Assembly (NCBI RefSeq): GCF_026627445.1
Contig: NZ_JAPNLJ010000018.1
Location: forward strand, 86,362 to 150,361
Direction: 5' to 3'
DNA from: Streptomyces sp. H27-H1
GTDB lineage: Bacteria > Actinomycetota > Actinomycetes > Streptomycetales > Streptomycetaceae
Length of the DNA stretch: 64,000 nucleotides
How positions within the stretch are numbered: the first letter of the stretch is position 1; each line of letters starts with the position of its first letter. Below are positions 41,439 through 52,462 of this stretch, piece after piece. The notes under the pieces are model-generated. The model had not been told where the DNA came from, made no database searches, and saw only the letters and a program-made list of their open reading frames with translations. A program made the translations under genes and the position numbers.

Positions 41439-42083
41439 ATGGAAAACACGTCGGGTCTGCGCGAGAACAAGAAGCTCCGGACGCGCCGCCTGCTGGCGGC
41501 CACCGCGCTGGAACTCTTCCTGGAGCGCGGCTTCGACGCGGTCTCGGTGGCCGACGTCGCGGCCGCCGCCGAGGTCTCCAAGCCCACGCTGTTCCGGTAT
41601 TTCCCCAGCAAGGAGGACCTGGTCCTCGACCGCTTCGCCGACCATCAGGACGAGGCCGCGCGCCTCGTGCGCGACCGGCCCGTGGGGGAGACCCCGGTGG
41701 CGGCCGTGCGCGCCCACTTCCTGGCGGCGCTCGCCGAGCGCGACCCGATCACCGGACTCTGCGACCACCCGAACGTGCTCGCCTTCCAACGCCTGCTCTA
41801 CGGCACGGCCAGCCTCGAGTCCCGGATGGCTCACTACACGGCCCGCGAGGTGCAGCTGCTCGCCGCCGTACTGGAAGCCGAAGCGGTCGACCCGCTCACC
41901 GCCCGGCTGGCGGCCGGGTATCTGGTGGCGGCCCGGCAGGAGCTCGGCAGGGAGAACTGGCGCCGCATGGACGCCGGCCGAAGCGCGGACGAGGCCCACC
42001 CGGCCGCCGTGGCCGACGCCGAGCGCGCCTTCGCCCTCCTGTCGGGCGGCCTGGACCGATCCCTGCCCGCACGCCGGGCCTGA
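41439..42083 (+). CDS. TetR family transcriptional regulator
   Basis: A 214-residue protein from ATG 41439. The helix-turn-helix is RLLAATALELFLERGFDAVS followed by VADVAAAAEVSKPTLFRYF and the closing SKEDLVLDRF. The ligand-binding part is alanine-rich without recognisable sub-family signature, though VLAFQRLLYGTASLESRM and ARQELGRENWRRMD are clear helices. It probably represses the divergent FAD monooxygenase and itself through the inverted repeat between them. Downstream, 243 bases up to the LysR stop hold only a short hairpin near 42122. Confidence 0.92.
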   Translation: MENTSGLRENKKLRTRRLLAATALELFLERGFDAVSVADVAAAAEVSKPTLFRYFPSKEDLVLDRFADHQDEAARLVRDRPVGETPVAAVRAHFLAALAERDPITGLCDHPNVLAFQRLLYGTASLESRMAHYTAREVQLLAAVLEAEAVDPLTARLAAGYLVAARQELGRENWRRMDAGRSADEAHPAAVADAERAFALLSGGLDRSLPARRA

Positions 42084-42326
42084 CGCCGTGGCGAGAACGA
42101 ACCGGAAGGTGAAGAAGCGGGGGCCGCCCTTCGGCCCGCCCACCGGCTTGGTGCTGATTGCCGAGCGGGGCGGTGCCGGGGCGGACGGCTGGCGGACCAT
42201 GGCGGTCACCGAGAGCCCCGCCGGGATGGTGTGCGGCAGGCTCGCCGGTGTTCCCCCACCCCGACTCCGGGCAGGGGCCCGCAGGGGGCTACGGGGACTG
42301 AGGCGGGGGGAGACGAGAAGACGCGC

Positions 42327-43205
42327 TCAGCCCAGCAGGATGCGCTTGAGTTCTCGGGCGGCGCGTGGGGGTGCCACGTCCGTGCGGTGGGCCAGGGCGA
42401 TCGTGCGGCGCAGCGGGGAGCCCGCCAGTGGCGTGGCGCGCAGGCCGGAGCTCGCGCGGCCGGCCACCATCGCCGGGACCACCGCGATGCCGAGCCCCGC
42501 GCGGACGAAGCCCAGTACGGCGTCCATCTCGCCGCCCTCCACCGTGAACACCGGCTCGAAGCCCTCGGCCCGGCAGGCCGCCACCGTCAGGTCCCGCAGG
42601 TCGTAGCCGTGCCGGAACATCACCATCGGCTCGTCGCGCAGCGCGGACACCGTGAGCGCACCGCCGCCCGCCGGGGGCGGGAGGGCGGCCGAGGAGACCA
42701 CCACCAGATCCTCGGTCAGCAGCTCCACCGTGGTCAGTGCCGGAGCCGAGGGAGGCAGCGGCAGGGCGATCAGCGCGAGGTCCAGGGAGCCGCGCGCGAG
42801 TTCCCGTACGAGGTCCAGCGAACCGCTCTCCTCGATCAGCAGCTCGATCCCCGGATGGGAGGTGTGGAACGTGCGGAGCACGTCCGGCAGCAGGCCGGTA
42901 CACAGGCTGGGGGTGGCCCCCAGCCGGATCCTGCCGCGCCGGAGCTGCGCCAGCTCCTGCACCTCCAGCCGTGCCGTGTCCGCGTCCGCGAGGATCCGCC
43001 GGGCCAGCGGCAGCAGGGTCTCGCCGGCATCGGTGAGCGTGATGTTCCCGCGCGCCCGGCTGAACAGTTCGGCGCCCAGCTCCCGTTCGAGCGCCTTGAT
43101 CTGTTGCGACAGGGAGGGCTGGGCCACGTGCTCGCGTTCGGCCGCGCGCGTGAAGTGCCGGGTCTCGGCCACGGCGACGAAGTAGACCAGCTGCTGGAAC
43201 TGCAT
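42327..43205 (-). CDS. LysR family transcriptional regulator
   Basis: A 292-residue protein from ATG 43205. The winged-helix start MQFQQLVYFVAVAETRHFTR with AAEREHVAQPSLSQQIKALE is diagnostic. The periplasmic-binding-like effector domain follows from about residue 90 (RIRLGATPSLCTGLLPDVL). The resemblance to CynR/GltC-type regulators is general only. It is divergent from sdhCAB; a MITE-like element lies in the space between, so whether it controls sdh is open. Confidence 0.93.
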   Translation of the reverse strand: MQFQQLVYFVAVAETRHFTRAAEREHVAQPSLSQQIKALERELGAELFSRARGNITLTDAGETLLPLARRILADADTARLEVQELAQLRRGRIRLGATPSLCTGLLPDVLRTFHTSHPGIELLIEESGSLDLVRELARGSLDLALIALPLPPSAPALTTVELLTEDLVVVSSAALPPPAGGGALTVSALRDEPMVMFRHGYDLRDLTVAACRAEGFEPVFTVEGGEMDAVLGFVRAGLGIAVVPAMVAGRASSGLRATPLAGSPLRRTIALAHRTDVAPPRAARELKRILLG

Positions 43206-43217
43206 GGCCTCAGGCTA

Positions 43218-43403
43218 GTGCTGTGGCCGGAAAGGTTTGCCGGGTCGCGGTGTCTGGTGCGGTGCATCGCAAGGCGGAGGACTGCGACCCGTACTGGACG
43301 TACCGGCGTGGTCCGACAACGCAGGGGGCACCTCCCCGCGGTAGCTGGGGGAGAGGTGCCGTGCCGGGCGCCGCGAGGCGGTGAACCTTCCCGGTCACAG
43401 CAC
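43218..43403. mobile_element. MITE-like element with 24-bp terminal inverted repeats
   Basis: The left end GTGCTGTGGCCGGAAAGGTT (43218 onward, 24 bases to 43241) matches the complement of the right end (43380-43403) at 20 of 24 positions. The 186-bp element has no reading frame for a transposase. Inside, GGCACCTC and GAGGTGCC form a further hairpin around the word GGTAGCT. Terminal repeats beginning GTGCTGTG and this internal hairpin recall dispersed repeats I have seen between genes in other streptomycetes (from memory). I find no clear target-site duplication. Confidence 0.7.
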
Positions 43404-43487
43404 CAGCTTCTCCATAGGCTGAACCTATTGACTTCAGCTCTCTCATGTCTTGGACCTTTCGGGACCTTAGTCCTTACGGTCAATGTC

Positions 43488-44192
43488 ATGGCTTTGGCAA
43501 CGCGGACGGGTCGACGGCCGTCCACCACGCGCACACTCTGGGACTCCTCCCTCGGCAAGAAGTCCGTGATGGCCGTCTCCGGCCTGATCATGCTCGGCTA
43601 CCTCGTCGTGCACATGCTCGGCAACCTCAAGATCTTCTTCGGGGCGGACGAGTTCAACGGCTACGCGCACTGGCTCCGCACCCTCGGCTCGCCCTTCCTG
43701 CACCACGAGTGGGCCCTGTGGATCGTGCGCGTGGCCCTGCTCGCGGCCGTCGTCGCGCACGGGGTCTGCGCGTACCAGCTCAGCCGCCGCGACATCAGGG
43801 CGCGCCCGGTGCGGTACGCCCACAAGCGCCGCCGCGCGAGCTACGCCACGCGCACCATGCGCTGGGGCGGCACCATCCTCGCCCTCTTCATCGTCTGGCA
43901 CCTGCTCGACCTCACCACGCTCACCGTGAACGAGCGGGCCTGGGCCGGGCACCCGTACGAGAACGTCCTCGCCACCTTCTCCACCTGGTACGGCAACACC
44001 ATCTACCTCGTGGCGATGGCCGCCCTCGCACTGCACGTCCGCCACGGCTTCTGGAGCGCCGCCCAGACCCTCGGCGCGGGCAACGCCCGGCGGGATCGGA
44101 CCCTGAAGTTCCTGGCCAACGCCCTCGCCCTCGTCCTCTTCGCGGGCTTCGTGTCCGTACCCGTCGCCGTGATGACCGGAGTGGTGAGCTGA
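43488..44192 (+). CDS. sdhC: Succinate dehydrogenase cytochrome b subunit
   Basis: A 234-residue membrane protein from ATG 43488. Five helices carry histidines suited to haem b binding: YLVVHMLGNLKIF, SPFLHHEWALWIV, IVWHLLDLTTL and ALHVRHGFWSA. KKSVMAVSGLIMLGY is the usual start of the fused one-subunit anchor of the actinobacterial SdhCAB type. It anchors SdhAB to the membrane and passes electrons to menaquinone. The ribosome-binding site is poor. sdhA begins three bases after its stop. Confidence 0.94.
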   Translation: MALATRTGRRPSTTRTLWDSSLGKKSVMAVSGLIMLGYLVVHMLGNLKIFFGADEFNGYAHWLRTLGSPFLHHEWALWIVRVALLAAVVAHGVCAYQLSRRDIRARPVRYAHKRRRASYATRTMRWGGTILALFIVWHLLDLTTLTVNERAWAGHPYENVLATFSTWYGNTIYLVAMAALALHVRHGFWSAAQTLGAGNARRDRTLKFLANALALVLFAGFVSVPVAVMTGVVS

Positions 44193-44194
44193 CC

Positions 44195-46179
<1,985 letters not shown>

Positions 46180-46183
<4 letters not shown>

Positions 46184-46926
46184 AGCTCACCCTGCGCGTC
46201 TGGCGCCAGAAGAACGCCGCCGTCCCCGGCGCGATGGCCTCGTACGAGGTCGACGGCATCTCGGAGGGCATGTCCTTCCTCGAGATGCTCGACGCCCTCA
46301 ACGAGGACCTCATCCTGAGCGGAGAGGACCCGGTCGCCTTCGACCACGACTGCCGCGAGGGCATCTGCGGCGCGTGCAGCCTCGTCATCAACGGCGACGC
46401 CCACGGGCCCGAGCGCACCACGACCTGCCAGCTCCACATGCGCTCCTTCTCCGACGGCGACACCATCGACGTCGAACCCTGGCGGGCCTCGGCCTTCCCC
46501 GTCGTCAAGGACCTCGTCGTCGACCGCGGGGCCCTCGACCGGGTCATCCAGTCAGGCGGCTACATCACCGCCCCGACCGGCTCCGCCCCCGAAGCGCACG
46601 CCACGGCCGTCCCCAAGCCCGACGCCGACTTCGCCTTCGAGCACGCGGAGTGCATCGGCTGCGGAGCGTGCGTGGCGGCCTGCCCCAACGGTTCGGCGAT
46701 GCTCTTCACCTCCGCCAAGATCAACCACCTGAACGTGCTCCCGCAGGGTTCGCCGGAGCGTGAGACCAGGGTCCTGGACATGGTGGCCACGATGGACGCC
46801 GAGGGCTTCGGTGGGTGCACCCTGACCGGCGAGTGCGCCACGGCCTGCCCCAAGGGCATCCCGCTTCCTTCGATCGCCGCGATGAACAAGGAGTGGCTGC
46901 GGGCGGTCCGCCGAGGCCCCCGCTGA
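46180..46926 (+). CDS. sdhB: Succinate dehydrogenase/fumarate reductase iron-sulfur subunit
   Basis: A 248-residue protein from ATG 46180 (ATGA overlap with sdhA). The [2Fe-2S] cluster is DCREGICGACSL with TTTCQLHM. The two other clusters are bound by CIGCGACVAACPNGS and ECATACPKGI. The tail ends AAMNKEWLRAV as in other actinobacterial SdhB. It carries electrons from the flavin to the membrane subunit. The operon ends here. Confidence 0.97.
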
Positions 46927-47050
46927 CCTGTCGGTCTCACAGGCCCGGCCCGCCGGGCACGGCCACGACGCGTCCGCCGATCGGATGATCGCAGCGGCCT
47001 CCGCCGCGCCGTGGCCGGCCGCCCTCCCGGGCATGGGTGACAGTGGGCCC

Positions 47051-47698
47051 ATGCCCCGACCCCCCACCGGAACCGGCCCGCGCCGCCGCACCGTGCTGGC
47101 CGCCGCCCTCGCCCCGCTGGCGGCGGCCGGCTGCGCCGGGGAGGAACGCCCCCGGACCCCGCACCCCGGCCCCGAGGCCGCCAAGGACGCGCTGGTCATG
47201 CTCATCCGGCACGCGGAGAAGCCGTACGCCGGGGACACCGGCGAGGACGACGAGGGCAACGAGCACCCCGGCTTCCTCGCCGTCCGGGGCCGCCGACGCG
47301 CCCAGGAGCTGCCGGCCCTCTTCCCGCCCGCCCGGGGCGCCACCCTGCCCCGGCCCGGGGCCGTTTTCGCGGCCGGCGGCAAGGCGGGGGCGCCCGCGCG
47401 GTGCCGCCAGACCGTCGAGGCGCTCGCCACCGCCTTGGGCACTCCCGTCCGCGCGGAGTTCGCCGTCGGAGCCGAGCCCGCTCTGGCCCGGTCGGTGCTG
47501 GCCGCGCGGATGCCGGTACTGGTCTGCTGGGAGCACCAGGGGATGCCCCGCCTGATCAGGGGCCTCGGCGCGCAGGACGTACTGGGCCTGCCGGCCGCCT
47601 GGCCCGACCGCTACGACCTGGTGTGGATGTTCACCCGCAGACAGGGCGCGTGGAGCTTCCGCGAGCTTCCGCAGCACCTGCTCCAAGGTGACGCATAG
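47051..47698 (+). CDS. Histidine-phosphatase-like lipoprotein
   Basis: A 215-residue protein; ATG 47051 gives MPRPPTGTGPRRRTVLAAAL, a twin-arginine-like signal with the lipobox LAAAGCAG, whereas the longer frame from 46985 hides it. VMLIRHAEKPY carries the RH catalytic motif of the histidine phosphatase superfamily, and VCWEHQGMPRLI the second conserved His. CRQTVEALATALG lies between. Such proteins hydrolyse phosphate esters outside the cell; the substrate is unknown. It stands between sdhB and a cupin gene with its own upstream gap of 124 bases. Confidence 0.82.
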   Translation: MPRPPTGTGPRRRTVLAAALAPLAAAGCAGEERPRTPHPGPEAAKDALVMLIRHAEKPYAGDTGEDDEGNEHPGFLAVRGRRRAQELPALFPPARGATLPRPGAVFAAGGKAGAPARCRQTVEALATALGTPVRAEFAVGAEPALARSVLAARMPVLVCWEHQGMPRLIRGLGAQDVLGLPAAWPDRYDLVWMFTRRQGAWSFRELPQHLLQGDA

Positions 47699-47787
47699 AG
47701 GGTGTCGGGCCGCCGTGAGTACCGTGCGGTACGGGCGTACTCTGAGAAGTGGACTCGGGGCAGCTGTGTGCCGGGAGGTTAACGATC

Positions 47788-48159
47788 ATGACTGGAATCG
47801 TGCGAAGAGGCTTCGATTCCGCTGACGAGACACGCAGGTTCGAGGACGGCAAGGGCAGGCTCGATCTGCTCAACACCGATAGCGGTCCGGTCGGCAGGGC
47901 CGTGTTCGAACCCGGATGGCAGTGGTCGCAGCACATCAAGCCCATTGCGGGAACAGACAGTTGTGAGGCCGCCCATGTGGGTTACATCGTCAGCGGCCGG
48001 ATGAAGGTCGTCATGGACGACGGCGACAGCATCGAGGCGCAGCCCGGGGACTTCATCCAGATCGACCCCGGCCACGACGCCTGGGTGCTCGGCGAAGAGC
48101 CGTGCGTCGTCCTGGACTGGCAGGGCTACGGAGACTTCGCCAAGGCCGCCGACGCGTGA
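47788..48159 (+). CDS. Small cupin-domain protein
   Basis: A 123-residue protein from ATG 47788 with GGGAGG upstream. A single cupin barrel is visible: PGWQWSQHIKPIAGTDSCEA, then HVGYIVSGRMKVVMDDGD and the second motif QPGDFIQIDPGHDAWVLGEE with VVLDW. Histidines and glutamate for one metal ion are present. Possible roles are ligand binding or a small dioxygenase/isomerase step. No partner gene is evident. Confidence 0.88.
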   Translation: MTGIVRRGFDSADETRRFEDGKGRLDLLNTDSGPVGRAVFEPGWQWSQHIKPIAGTDSCEAAHVGYIVSGRMKVVMDDGDSIEAQPGDFIQIDPGHDAWVLGEEPCVVLDWQGYGDFAKAADA

Positions 48160-48182
48160 GCGCGCCCAGCCCGGCCGTGTGA

Positions 48183-50582
48183 CTACCGGCCCGCCGTGAG
48201 GGCCCGCGCCAGATAGGCCGCCGTACGGCTGCCCGCGGCGCGGGCCACCTCGGCCGGGGTGCCCGCGGCCACCACTCGGCCGCCGTCCCCGCCGCCCCCC
48301 GGCCCCAGGTCGATGACCCAGTCGGCGCCCGCCACCACCGCCATGTCGTGCTCCACGACCACCACCGAATGTCCGGCGTCCACCAGACCGTGCAACTGCC
48401 GCAGCAGTACCGTGACATCGGCGGGATGGAGTCCCGTCGTCGGCTCGTCCAACAGGTACAGGGTGTGGTCGCGGCGCGTTCGCTGGAGCTCCGTGGCCAG
48501 CTTGATGCGCTGCGCCTCGCCGCCCGACAGCTCCGTGGCGGGCTGCCCGAGCCGCAAGTACCCCAGGCCGATGTCCGCCAGCGCTCCGAGGCTGCGGGCT
48601 GCCGCCGGGACCCCGGCGAAGAAGGCCCCCGCCGACTCCACCGTCAGGGCCAGTACCTCCGCGATGTTCAGTCCTGAGTAACGGACCTCCAGGGTCTCGG
48701 AGTTGTACCGGGCACCCGCGCACTGGGGGCAGGGGGCGTACGTACTGGGCAGGAACAGCAGCTCCACCGAGACGAAGCCCTCGCCCTGGCAGGACTCGCA
48801 CCGCCCGCCCGGCACGTTGAAGGAGAAGCGGCCCGCCTTCCAGCCCCGCGCCCTCGACTCCGGCGCCGCCGTGAACAGCCGGCGCACCACGTCGAACAAG
48901 CCCGTGTAGGTGGCCAGGTTGGAGCGCGGGGTCCGGCCGATCGGCTTCTGGTCCACCTCGACGAGCCGCCGTACCTGGAACTCCGGGTCCGCCAGCCGTT
49001 CGTGGACCTCCCGCGCGAGCGCCTGGCCCACCAGTGTGGACTTTCCGGACCCCGAGACCCCGGTCACGGCCGTGAACACCCCGAGCGGGAACTCCGCCGC
49101 CACGTCCCGCAGGTTGTGCCGGTCGACACCGCTGAGCCGCACGGACCCGGTCGCCTTCCGCACGGCCCGCGAGCTCCACTCGTCCGGCCCCCGCGTCCCG
49201 AACAGGTGCGGGGCCGTCGCCGAATCCGCCACCGCGGCCAGGCCTTCCGGCGGCCCGCTGTGCAGCACCCGTCCGCCGTGCTCCCCGGCCAGCGGACCGA
49301 CCTCCACCAGCCAGTCCGCGTGCCGTACCACGTCGAGATCGTGCTCCACCACGAACACCGTGTTCCCGGCTTCCTTGAGCCGGTCCAGGACGCCGAGGAG
49401 TGCCTGCGTATCGACCGGGTGCAGCCCCGCCGACGGCTCGTCCAGTACGTACACCACCCCGAACAGCCCCGAACGCAACTGCGTCGCCAGCCGCAGCCGT
49501 TGCAGCTCGCCCGCCGACAGGGTCGGGGCTCCGCGGTCCAGACTCAGATAGCCCAGACCCAGTTCGGTGACCGGGCCGATCCGGGAGCGCAGGTCCTCCG
49601 TCAGCACCCGGGCCGCCTCACCGCCGCCGTGGGCGCCGGCCAGTACCCCGTCCAGTTCTGTCAGCGCCAGCGCCGCCAGCTCCGCGATCGTACGGCCCGC
49701 GAAGGTCACGGCCAGCGCCTCGGGACGCAGCCGCCTGCCCTCGCACACCGGGCACGGCGAATCCGCGAGGAACTTCTCCGCGCGGGCCCGCAGGGTGGTG
49801 CTCTTGCTGTCCGAGAAGGTCCGCATCACGTACCGGCGGGCGCTCATGTACGTGCCCTGGTAGGGCCGTTGGATCCGGCCGGCGTCCCGCACCGGATGCA
49901 CCGTCACCACCGGCTGCTCCTCGGTGAACAGGATCCACTCCCGGTCCGCCGCGGGAAGCTCCCGCCAGGGCGCGTCCACGTCGTGGCCGAGTGCCTCCAG
50001 GATGTCGCGCAGGTTCTTGCCCTGCCAGGCGCCGGGCCAGGCCGCGATGGCACCCTGACGGATCGACAGGCCCGGCTCGGGCACCAGCAGTTCCTCGCTC
50101 GTTCGGTGCACGCGTCCCAGGCCGTGACAGGAAGGGCAGGCCCCGGCCGCGGTGTTGGGGGAGAAGGCGTCGGAGTCCAGGCGTTCGGCGCCCGGCGGGT
50201 AGGAGCCCGCCCGCGAGTACAGCATCCGTAGCGAGTTGGACAGCATGGTCACCGTCCCGACCGAGGACCGCGAGCCGGGGGAGGAGCGCCGTTGCTCCAG
50301 CGATACGGCCGGCGGGAGCCCGGTGACGGAGTCGACCTTCGGCACGCCGATCTGGTGGATCAGGCGGCGGGCGTACGGTGCCACGGACTCGAAGTACCGC
50401 CGCTGGGCCTCGGCGAAGAGCGTGCCGAAGGCCAGCGAGCTCTTCCCGGAGCCGGAGACGCCGGTGAACACGGTCAGCGCGTCCCGCGGAATGTCCACGT
50501 CGACCCCGCGCAGGTTGTGCTCCCGGGCGCCGCGGACGCGAACGTAGGGATCGTGGGCGTGCGGGACTGCGGGCTGGTGCAT
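48183..50582 (-). CDS. UvrA-like excinuclease ATPase (UvrA2/DrrC class)
   Basis: A 799-residue protein from ATG 50582, some 150 residues shorter than housekeeping UvrA. Two ABC ATPase halves are complete, with FTGVSGSGKSSLAFGTLFAEA at about 39-59 and VTGVSGSGKSTLVGQALA in the second half. Signature loops are LSAGELQRLRLA and LSGGEAQRIKLA. Zinc ligands are CPSCHG, CPVCEGRRL, CESCQGEGF and CPQCAG. Short UvrA2 proteins are linked to drug tolerance and self-resistance in streptomycetes, but this one has no biosynthetic neighbours. It lies ten bases behind the LLM gene on the same strand. Confidence 0.92.
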   Translation of the reverse strand: MHQPAVPHAHDPYVRVRGAREHNLRGVDVDIPRDALTVFTGVSGSGKSSLAFGTLFAEAQRRYFESVAPYARRLIHQIGVPKVDSVTGLPPAVSLEQRRSSPGSRSSVGTVTMLSNSLRMLYSRAGSYPPGAERLDSDAFSPNTAAGACPSCHGLGRVHRTSEELLVPEPGLSIRQGAIAAWPGAWQGKNLRDILEALGHDVDAPWRELPAADREWILFTEEQPVVTVHPVRDAGRIQRPYQGTYMSARRYVMRTFSDSKSTTLRARAEKFLADSPCPVCEGRRLRPEALAVTFAGRTIAELAALALTELDGVLAGAHGGGEAARVLTEDLRSRIGPVTELGLGYLSLDRGAPTLSAGELQRLRLATQLRSGLFGVVYVLDEPSAGLHPVDTQALLGVLDRLKEAGNTVFVVEHDLDVVRHADWLVEVGPLAGEHGGRVLHSGPPEGLAAVADSATAPHLFGTRGPDEWSSRAVRKATGSVRLSGVDRHNLRDVAAEFPLGVFTAVTGVSGSGKSTLVGQALAREVHERLADPEFQVRRLVEVDQKPIGRTPRSNLATYTGLFDVVRRLFTAAPESRARGWKAGRFSFNVPGGRCESCQGEGFVSVELLFLPSTYAPCPQCAGARYNSETLEVRYSGLNIAEVLALTVESAGAFFAGVPAAARSLGALADIGLGYLRLGQPATELSGGEAQRIKLATELQRTRRDHTLYLLDEPTTGLHPADVTVLLRQLHGLVDAGHSVVVVEHDMAVVAGADWVIDLGPGGGGDGGRVVAAGTPAEVARAAGSRTAAYLARALTAGR

Positions 50583-50592
50583 TCGTCCTACT

Positions 50593-51641
50593 TTAGTATC
50601 CGGAACGGACGGACTGCCCCACGAGGTCGGCAGGCCCGGGGCCCGAGCCCTCCGCGAGGCCGGCTAGCCGGGCGAGCCGGGCGAAGGAGTCCAGCAGCGC
50701 CGTCCGGTCGTACGTGGACGTGGTGACCAGCAGCTCGTCCGCCCCGGTCAGCTCCGCGACCTCGGCCAGCTCCGCCGCGACCTGCTCCTGTGTGCCGTGG
50801 ATGTGCCCGGCGAGTGCGCCCTCGTACAGCTCCCGCTCCTTGGGGCTCATGGCGAGGGCCTCGACCTCCTCGGCCGGGCGGAGCGGCGGGAAGCTGCCCC
50901 GGGTGCGGGAGTGGGCGACCGCCCAGGCCTCCGGCACCAGGATCCGTCGGGCCGCCTCGGCGGTGGCGGCCACCGCGACCGTCCCGGAGGCGATGACGTA
51001 CGGCCGCGCCCCCCAGGGGGAGGGCCGGAACTCCTGGCGGTACGCCGTGATGATCTCCCGGACCCGGTCCCGGGTCCGCAGGTCCCCGACGACCAGGGGC
51101 AGCCCGGCGCGGGCCGCGATGGCCGCCCCCTCGCCGGTGGCCAGCACGTACGCGGGGATCCGCAAGCCCTCCGCAGGACGGGCGTGCACCTCGGGGTGCG
51201 CCCGCTGGGAGCCGTCGAACCAGCCAGCAGCTCCGCGAGCTGCTCCTCGAACCGGTCGGCGTCGGCGGTGTCCCGTCCGAGCGCGCGGCGGATCCCGCCG
51301 GTGAAGCCGACCGAACGGCCGAGCCCCATGTCGATCCGGCCGGGGAAGAGGGATTCCAGGACCCCGAACTGTTCCGCGACGACCAGCGGCTGGTGGTTGG
51401 GCAGCATCACGCCGCCGGTGCCGACACGGATCCGGCCGGTCGCTCCGGCCACGGCGGCGGCGAGCACGGTGGGCGCGGATCCTGCGACCCCGGGCACGCT
51501 GTGGTGCTCGGAGACCCAGAACCTGCGGTATCCGAGCCGCTCGGCGGCGCGGGCGAGCTCCACGGTGTCCCGCAGGGCCTGCGCGGCGGGGCGCCCTTCG
51601 CGGGTGCGGGACCGGTCGAGTATCGAGAGTGTGCGGATCAC
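50593..51641 (-). pseudogene. LLM-class flavin-dependent oxidoreductase, frameshifted
   Basis: Two frames join into one MsnO8-type protein of about 350 residues. The first starts GTG 51641 (MIRTLSILDRSRTREG) with FWVSEHHSVPGVAGSAP and LGRSVGFTGGIRRAL, and runs normally to EEQLAELLA. The second carries VHARPAEGLRIPAYVLATGE to the end at 50593. The switch lies at about 51220-51230, where one base appears to be missing before WFDGSQRAHPEV. Without it the product would lose half its barrel. It may be a true mutation or a sequencing error. Confidence 0.85.
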
Positions 51642-51797
51642 ACTTTGGTCAACGCGCGGAGGGCGTCAGGATTCCCGGGGCGGACCGCGGGGCAGGCCGT
51701 GGAGCGGTCGTACTGGGGCCGTCGGGGGTGGCCGGTGGCGACTCCTCGGCGGTCCGGCCGGGGTATCCCGGGGGCCGTTCGTTGGGCCGTCGCTGCT

Positions 51798-51803
51798 TAG
51801 GCT
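51798..51803 (+). promoter_or_regulatory. Possible -10 hexamer of a leaderless gene
   Basis: TAGGCT at 51798-51803 would direct initiation close to the GTG at 51810, and there is no good Shine-Dalgarno sequence before that GTG. No clear -35 is seen. Confidence 0.35.
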
Positions 51804-51809
51804 GGCGGG

Positions 51810-52304
51810 GTGACCGAGAATCAGAACCGCAGGCCCCTGGCCGTTTTCGACATCGACAACACTCTGGCCGACACCGCCCACCGCCAGCACTTCCTGGAGC
51901 GCCGGCCGCGCGACTGGAGCGGCTTCTTCGGCGCGGCCCCGGCCGATCCGCCCCTCGCCCGCGGGATCGCGCTCGCCGTGGAGAGCGCGGACGACTGCGA
52001 GGTCGCGTACCTCACCGGCCGCCCGGAGCGGTGCCGCGCGGACACGGAGGACTGGCTCGCCGGGAACGGGCTGCCCGAGGGACGGCTGTGGATGCGCGGG
52101 AACCAGGACCGGCGGCCGGCCCGGACGACCAAGCTCGAGGTCTTGCGGCGGATCTCGCGGGGCCGCGAGGTACGGATGCTGGTGGACGACGACGAGCTGG
52201 TGTGCCAGGCGGCGCGCGCGGCGGGGTACCGGGTGGTCCTGGCGGACTGGGCGGCGGACGCGCCGGAGCTCAAGGACGCGCAGGAGGGCGAGGGGCGCAC
52301 CTGA
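51810..52304 (+). CDS. HAD-superfamily phosphatase domain protein
   Basis: A 164-residue protein from GTG 51810. LAVFDIDNTLADTAHRQHFL is HAD motif I with both aspartates. AYLTGRPERCRADTEDWL is motif II and the cap region as in polynucleotide-kinase 3'-phosphatase-like proteins. TKLEVLRRI and RMLVDDDELVCQAARAAGY give the lysine and motif IV aspartates. It probably dephosphorylates a nucleotide or nucleic-acid end; the substrate is not known. It is divergent from the LLM gene. Confidence 0.87.
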   Translation: MTENQNRRPLAVFDIDNTLADTAHRQHFLERRPRDWSGFFGAAPADPPLARGIALAVESADDCEVAYLTGRPERCRADTEDWLAGNGLPEGRLWMRGNQDRRPARTTKLEVLRRISRGREVRMLVDDDELVCQAARAAGYRVVLADWAADAPELKDAQEGEGRT

Positions 52305-52332
52305 GGGCCTGAGGGTGCGTGCTGGATCCGGA

Positions 52333-52425
52333 GCCCTCGGGCGGGCCCGGTCCTCGGGCTCCAGCGCCCTCGGGCGGGCCCGGTCCTTGGGCTCCAGCGC
52401 CCTCGGGTGGGCCCTGCCCTCGGGC
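52333..52425. repeat. 33-bp tandem repeat, about 2.8 copies
   Basis: The unit beginning GCCCTCGGGCGGGCCCGGTC repeats at 52333, 52366 and 52399; the second copy has one change and the third breaks up after about 27 bases. It lies between the HAD gene and the dodecin gene stop. The unit is a multiple of three but I see no gene using it. Confidence 0.8.
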
Positions 52426-52462
52426 GGGCCCGCCGGGGAGCCCCGTAGGGGTCCGGGAAGCC

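Noticed and set aside
42087..42606. GTG-started frame downstream of the TetR gene
   Set aside because: It runs antisense into the LysR gene, has Arg/Gly/Pro shadow composition and no recognisable domain.
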